Source of the DNA: Salinactinospora qingdaonensis
Lineage (GTDB): Bacteria > Actinomycetota > Actinomycetes > Streptosporangiales > Streptosporangiaceae
Direction: 5' to 3'
DNA: 64,000 nt
NCBI RefSeq assembly: GCF_039539445.1
Contig: NZ_BAABDD010000006.1
Location: forward strand, 62,001-126,000
Below, piece by piece: positions 60,286 through 64,000 of the stretch. Below the pieces are notes generated by a model that was not told the DNA's origin, ran no database searches, and saw nothing but the letters and a program-made list of their open reading frames with translations. The translations under genes and the position numbers were made by a program. Positions within the stretch are counted from its first letter, which is position 1. Every line of letters starts with the position of its first letter.

Positions 60286-60692
60286 ATGCTGCTGGTATAT
60301 ACACCGCTGACGACGGCGGGGGCGGGTGCGAGGCCGAACTGACACCGGCGGTCTCGCTGTTCCGGTCGTTGGGGGACCCGGTGCGGCTGGCGCTGCTGCG
60401 GCACCTGGCGCACGGGGAGGCGCGCGTGGCCGACCTGACCGAGCTGCTGGGGCTGGCGCAGTCGACCGTGTCCAAGCACCTGGCGTGCCTGCGCGGGTGC
60501 GGGCTGGTCGACTACCGCCCACAGGGACGCCAGTCCTTCTACTCCGTGGCCCGCCCTGAATTGCTCGACCTGCTGGGGGCGGCCGAAAACCTGCTGGAGG
60601 GCACCGGATCGGCGGTCGCGCTGTGCCCCGCCTACGGCACCGACGCCCTCGCCGAGCAGCAACCCGACCTCCCCGAGGAGGTCACGCAATGA
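60276..60692 (+). CDS. ArsR-family metal sensor, CmtR-like
   Basis: A 138-aa winged-helix repressor. Helix-turn-helix: ARVADLTELLGLAQSTVSKHLACLRGCG. The recognition-helix pair Cys-x3-Cys (HLACLRGCG) and a later Cys (ALCPAYGTD) are the three ligands of the Cd/Pb sensor CmtR. Release from DNA on metal binding is the known mechanism of that family. It overlaps the transporter gene by four bases. ATG 60276 or 60282 could be the start. Confidence 0.87.
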   Translation: MAMNAAGIYTADDGGGGCEAELTPAVSLFRSLGDPVRLALLRHLAHGEARVADLTELLGLAQSTVSKHLACLRGCGLVDYRPQGRQSFYSVARPELLDLLGAAENLLEGTGSAVALCPAYGTDALAEQQPDLPEEVTQ

Positions 60693-61390
60693 CGGCCGCG
60701 CCGGCAGCGAGAGACAGACGGGCGATCCTGACCCGGCGGGTACGGCTGATCGTCGGGGCCACCATCGCCTACAACGTCATCGAGGCCATCGTGGCCATCA
60801 CCGCCGGTGCACTCGCGTCGTCGGCGGCGCTCATCGGCTTCGGGCTGGACTCCACGATCGAGGTGGCCTCCGCACTCGCGGTGGCCTGGCAGTTCGCCGG
60901 GCGCGACCCCCAAGCGCGGGAACGGGTGGCGCTGCGCGTCATCGCGGTGTCGTTTTTCGTCCTGGCTGCCTACGTGACCTTCGAGGCCGTGCGTGGCCTG
61001 GTCAGCGGCGTGCAGGCCGAGCCGTCGAACGTGGGGCTGGGCCTGGCGACGGCCAGCGTGATCGTCATGCCGCTGCTGTCCTACATCGAGCGCCGCACCG
61101 GCAGGGAACTCGGCTCGGCCAGCGCGGTCGCCGACTCCAAGCAGACGCTGATCTGCACCTACCTGTCGGCAGTGCTGCTGGTGGGGCTGGCGCTCAACGC
61201 GCTGTTCGGCTGGTGGTTCGCCGACCCACTCGCGGCGCTGGTGATCGCGGGCTTCGCGGTCAGGGAAGGCCGGGAGGCCTGGCGCGGCGACGCCTGCTGC
61301 GCTCCCCCGCTGCTGGTCACCGCAGGCGAAGACGCGGACCACGAGCACGGCGGCTGCGACTGCTGCGACGGCGACGGCTGCTCGTGTTGA
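60689..61390 (+). CDS. Cation diffusion facilitator-type metal transporter with Cys-rich tail
   Basis: A 233-aa membrane protein, only the membrane part of a CDF transporter (about six segments; LIVGATIAYNVIEAIVAI, GALASSAALIGFGLDSTIE, SKQTLICTYLSAVLLVGLAL). The Asp-bearing GLDSTIE and ADSKQT segments are the metal path of the family. The C-terminal cytoplasmic domain is missing and replaced by a His/Cys-rich tail (HEHGGCDCCDGDGCSC). Coupling to the CmtR-like sensor indicates heavy-metal export. Confidence 0.88.
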   Translation: MTAAPAARDRRAILTRRVRLIVGATIAYNVIEAIVAITAGALASSAALIGFGLDSTIEVASALAVAWQFAGRDPQARERVALRVIAVSFFVLAAYVTFEAVRGLVSGVQAEPSNVGLGLATASVIVMPLLSYIERRTGRELGSASAVADSKQTLICTYLSAVLLVGLALNALFGWWFADPLAALVIAGFAVREGREAWRGDACCAPPLLVTAGEDADHEHGGCDCCDGDGCSC

Positions 61391-61566
61391 CAGGGTTGCC
61401 CCGCTGACGGGACCACCGGCCACTGTGCAGGCCCGGTCGCACCCGCAATGGCGGTCGGGCGGCGCGCCTTGACGGGAGCGCCCGCGCCCACGCGAGAGGA
61501 AGAAGCCGACGACCAGCGAGCCGAATGACCGCCGCGGGCGCCACCGCAGCCGCAGCCCCGCCCTTA

Positions 61567-62694
61567 TCAGGGGGTGGCCACGGCGCGGTCGGGGCGAAAC
61601 GGCGTCAAGTCCAGCTCCGGGTCTTCACCCAGCGCCAACCGCGCCGCGACGGCTCCCTGGTACGGGCCGAAGGTCAGCCCTTGCGACCCCAGGCCCGTGG
61701 CCACGATCGCGCCCGGCAACGCCGGGAGGGGACCGAGCAATTGCTCGCCGTCGGCGCTGGCCGGCCGAAATCCCACGCGGGTCTGGGCAACCGTGGCCTC
61801 CGCGAGACCGGGGGCGGTCTCCAGCGCCAGGGACAGCACATGGCGAACCCCCGCCGCCGTCACGCGGCGATCGAATCCGGCGTCGGGCTCGAACGTAGAG
61901 CCGACCACCACCCGGTTCGGGGGGAAGGCCAACAGGTAGCAGGCCCGGTCGGAAACCCGCACGATCGGCCAGGCGCCGGTGCGCTGGTCAGGCAGGGAGA
62001 AGTGGACGAGTTGGCCGCGCATCGGGGATAGGGGAAGCTCGACGCCGAAGGGGCGCAGCAGTCCAGCCGACCACGCCCCGGCGGCGACGATGATGGCGTC
62101 GGCGCGCAACTCGTCCCCGCCCACCCGCACGCCGCTGACGCGATCGCGCTCGACGATCAGCTCGGCGTCGCCGGCGCGGCGGCGCAGTCCCCGCTCCTCG
62201 GCGGCGTACAGCAGCGCGGCGCGGGTCTGGTCGCCGTCGAGCCGCACCATACCGGCGCACCACGTCGCGGCGTAGTCCTCGCGCAGCGCGGGGAAGCGCA
62301 CGGCGGGCTCCCCCGGACCGAGGCGGCTCACCGGCCCCAGCCCCTCGTAGCCGGGCCGGCCGGCCAGCTCGCTCAGCATCCGGTACTCGGCGTCGACCGT
62401 GGCAGGGTCATCGGCGACGGCGGCACCGCCGACCTGCTCGTAGCCGGTGGGCGGACCACCCTCCTCGGTGATCTCGGCCATCAGCGTGGGGTAGTGCGCG
62501 GCAGCGGCCAGGCAGAACGAGCGCGCCTGCGGGGAGGCGTCGGGAAACGGCCAGGGGAAGATCACGCCGGCGCCGGCCCCGGTGGCCTGCCCCAGATCGG
62601 CGCGGTCAACGAGCGTGGTGGCCACACCGCGCTGAGTGAGACGGTAGGCCGCGCTCACCCCGACGATGCCGCCACCGACCACGATCACCTTCAT
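61567..62694 (-). CDS. FAD-dependent amino-acid oxidase-like protein (DAO/glycine oxidase family)
   Basis: A 375-aa DAO-family flavoprotein. N-terminal VVGGGIVGVSAAYRL and acidic VDRADLG bind FAD; PMRGQLVHF and the C-terminal VATGLGSQGLTFGPYQGA complete the fold. ATG 62694 follows AGGAGGAAACC. It is likely to oxidise an amine or D-amino acid to the imino acid with H2O2. The partner and substrate are unknown. It is a lone gene. Confidence 0.88.
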   Translation of the reverse strand: MKVIVVGGGIVGVSAAYRLTQRGVATTLVDRADLGQATGAGAGVIFPWPFPDASPQARSFCLAAAAHYPTLMAEITEEGGPPTGYEQVGGAAVADDPATVDAEYRMLSELAGRPGYEGLGPVSRLGPGEPAVRFPALREDYAATWCAGMVRLDGDQTRAALLYAAEERGLRRRAGDAELIVERDRVSGVRVGGDELRADAIIVAAGAWSAGLLRPFGVELPLSPMRGQLVHFSLPDQRTGAWPIVRVSDRACYLLAFPPNRVVVGSTFEPDAGFDRRVTAAGVRHVLSLALETAPGLAEATVAQTRVGFRPASADGEQLLGPLPALPGAIVATGLGSQGLTFGPYQGAVAARLALGEDPELDLTPFRPDRAVATP

Positions 62695-63618
62695 GGTTTC
62701 CTCCTGCGAGCGGCCGACGAGGACACGTGGCACCTCACCAGGTCGGCCTCGGGCGGCTTCGGCTCCCCACGGCTGGGACACCGTCGGCAAGATGCCCCGG
62801 TCAGCGTCTCTGATCAGCTAAGCGTTCCCGTGCAAGACGTCGTCTCTGGCGCGGGTTCGTTCCATCGTGGAAGGGAGCGTGGGCGTGGAGTGGAAACCCA
62901 CACCACCCGGTGACGCTCCTCGCGACATGTGTCCGGTGGTGGGCGTACTGATCGCGTGCACGCCCGGGTACCGGCAAGCTGAGCCCACCAGTCCACGCGC
63001 CCCACCAGGGACGGCGCTGCCAAGGACTTCGCCGGTCTTCTCCTCCGCTCCGCAGCGCACCAGGGCACGGGCGCAGGGGGTGCGGGGGGTCTCACCGCCA
63101 AAGACTGGTAGCTCCCGGCTCATGCGCCACAGTCCTTGCCACGGTCCCGCACCACCTTGACGATTTCACCGGTGGACGTGGTCCGCGGCTCCTCCGACAT
63201 GCGCAGCGACTCCACGCACGCAACTATACATACGCAATACGAGGGGGAGCCAAGGAAACTGGCAGGCCCAGACCGGCCAAGGGCGCCCGCTCGGCGCCCT
63301 TCGTGGCGATCATGGCGCCCAGAGCGGCTCCATCACCGCGCTCCGGCACCCAAGCCGAAGAGCACCCTGCATCAGGGCCGGGGCGACCAGGGGGCGTCGC
63401 TCTACCGAGGGGAAAGCCCGTCCGGGACGCCAGATCCAGACGATGCCGCCGCAGCAGGCGGCGGGTGGTCTCGTAAAGTGCCCAAGCGAGGGAGTTCACG
63501 CCTTGTCTCGCGACTCGGCGTTGAACTCCCTCGTCTCATGCCCAGGATCAGCGCCCTCGTGGAATCTCTCGTTTGGAGGAGAGGGCCGACAGTTCCGAGC
63601 GACTGGCACTGCGGGGCC
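62695..63618. other. 900-bp gene-free region with an inverted repeat
   Basis: No supported gene on either strand. The one clear structure is the inverted repeat at 63487-63543, 76 bp beyond the stop of the permease gene. Confidence 0.55.
63487..63543. terminator. Hairpin-like inverted repeat 3' of the permease gene
   Basis: CGAGGGAGTTCA at 63487-63498 pairs with 63532-63543; CGCC/GGCG extends the stem after a bulge. The loop is about 25-33 bases. It could terminate the leftward permease unit. Confidence 0.5.
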
Positions 63619-64000
63619 TCATCTCCTGCGCGCCATGACCCAGGAGGCCACCGCCAGGCCAATGGCTCCCCACAGCAGCAGCATCGCGTAGGGCTGCCAG
63701 GAGATCCCGCCGGCGGGCACCATGAGGCTTTCCCGGACAGCTTGAGCCGTGTACGTCAGCGGCAGCGGGGCGTGGACGGCGGCCAGCCAGTCGGGCAGGC
63801 GTTCGGCGGGGAACGTGATGGGAGAGAACAGCAGCACGAAGAAGACGAGAACCTGGCTGACCACACTCACCAGCCCCGGGGGCAGCCCGTAGACGATGGC
63901 GTAGCCCAGGGCGATGCAGGCGATTGCGACGAGCGGTAGCGCCACGGCGATCATCGGGCTCAGCCGGTAGTCCAGGTCGAAACGCAGCCCCGCGGCGATC
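63619..64000 (-). CDS. ABC-2 type transporter permease, truncated by the window edge
   Basis: Only the C-terminal 127 residues are seen. The frame stays open to base 64000 (reads LRFDLDYRLSP before the first internal Met). Membrane segments: ALPLVAIACIALGYAIVYGL, SQVLVFFVLLFSPITFPAER and PYAMLLLWGAIGLAVASWVM. LLFSPITFPAERLPDWLAAV is the ABC-2 pattern. Its ATPase is expected beyond the right edge. Confidence 0.85.
   Translation of the reverse strand, partial: IAAGLRFDLDYRLSPMIAVALPLVAIACIALGYAIVYGLPPGLVSVVSQVLVFFVLLFSPITFPAERLPDWLAAVHAPLPLTYTAQAVRESLMVPAGGISWQPYAMLLLWGAIGLAVASWVMARRR

Overview
The window is high-GC actinomycete chromosome. The evidence is extreme G/C use at third codon positions, frequent GTG/TTG starts, an HspR/DnaJ/Hsp20 heat-shock locus, a type I-E CRISPR repeat of actinobacterial style and a CebR/CelR-like operator. 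A Nocardiopsis-, Streptomonospora- or Streptomyces-like host is plausible; I cannot name the genus. No tRNA, rRNA, phage or transposase gene was recognised.

1-15.4 kb is a biosynthetic gene cluster that enters from the left edge. It holds an NRPS (…A-PCP-C-A-PCP-TE) whose first A domain reads as serine and whose second is proline-like. After it come an FAD monooxygenase, a PapA-like acyltransferase, an SDR, a P450 and a SnoaL-like protein in a tightly overlapping operon, then a KAS III, an ACP and an acyl-CoA dehydrogenase, and finally a stand-alone clpP. Ser-Pro NRPS plus flavin monooxygenase is the signature of bacterial pyrrolizidine/bicyclic carbamate alkaloids (pyrrolizixenamide, legonmycin, brabantamide). 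The adjacent clpP suggests a ClpP-targeting product with self-resistance. The cluster is invaded by MITE-like repeats: two 231-bp copies, almost identical and inverted, bracket a DUF364-like gene, and three copies supply the TAG stop codons of the genes they follow.

15.5-36.1 kb is an uptake and catabolism region. A Dpp/Opp-type ABC transporter operon carries an embedded methyltransferase and a small helical protein. A second, paralogous methyltransferase plus small-protein pair is transcribed divergently. Next come a tandem nitrilase-like protein with a degenerate second domain, a hydantoinase-type amidohydrolase, an FAD oxidoreductase, an IclR regulator, a CaiB-type CoA transferase, a CitE-like lyase, a metal-dependent cyclase/hydrolase and an MmgE/PrpD protein. 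A shared GTTCC-N7-GGAAC inverted repeat at several promoters suggests one IclR regulon.

36.1-38.3 kb is gene-free. It contains inverted repeat copies, a 50-bp perfect palindrome, and a 12-repeat type I-E CRISPR array with no cas genes in the window. 38.4-43.4 kb is a second IclR-controlled catabolic cluster (FAD hydroxylase, Dabb protein, isochorismatase-type amidase, PEP mutase/isocitrate lyase-type lyase, maleate isomerase-like protein) that resembles the lower nicotinate pathway.

43.5-64 kb holds mostly single genes: DoxX, a DUF7662-like protein, VanZ, sirtuin, tyrosine phosphatase, ABC-2 exporter, nitrilase, secreted GH43-ricin arabinosidase behind LacI-type operators, a methyltransferase, the heat-shock locus, an amidohydrolase with an atypical metal site, a DUF2267/carbinolamine-dehydratase-like fusion, a CmtR-like sensor with a CDF transporter, a D-amino-acid-oxidase-like flavoprotein and the end of another ABC-2 permease. 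Copies of a 35-bp repeat core are scattered through the intergenic spaces.
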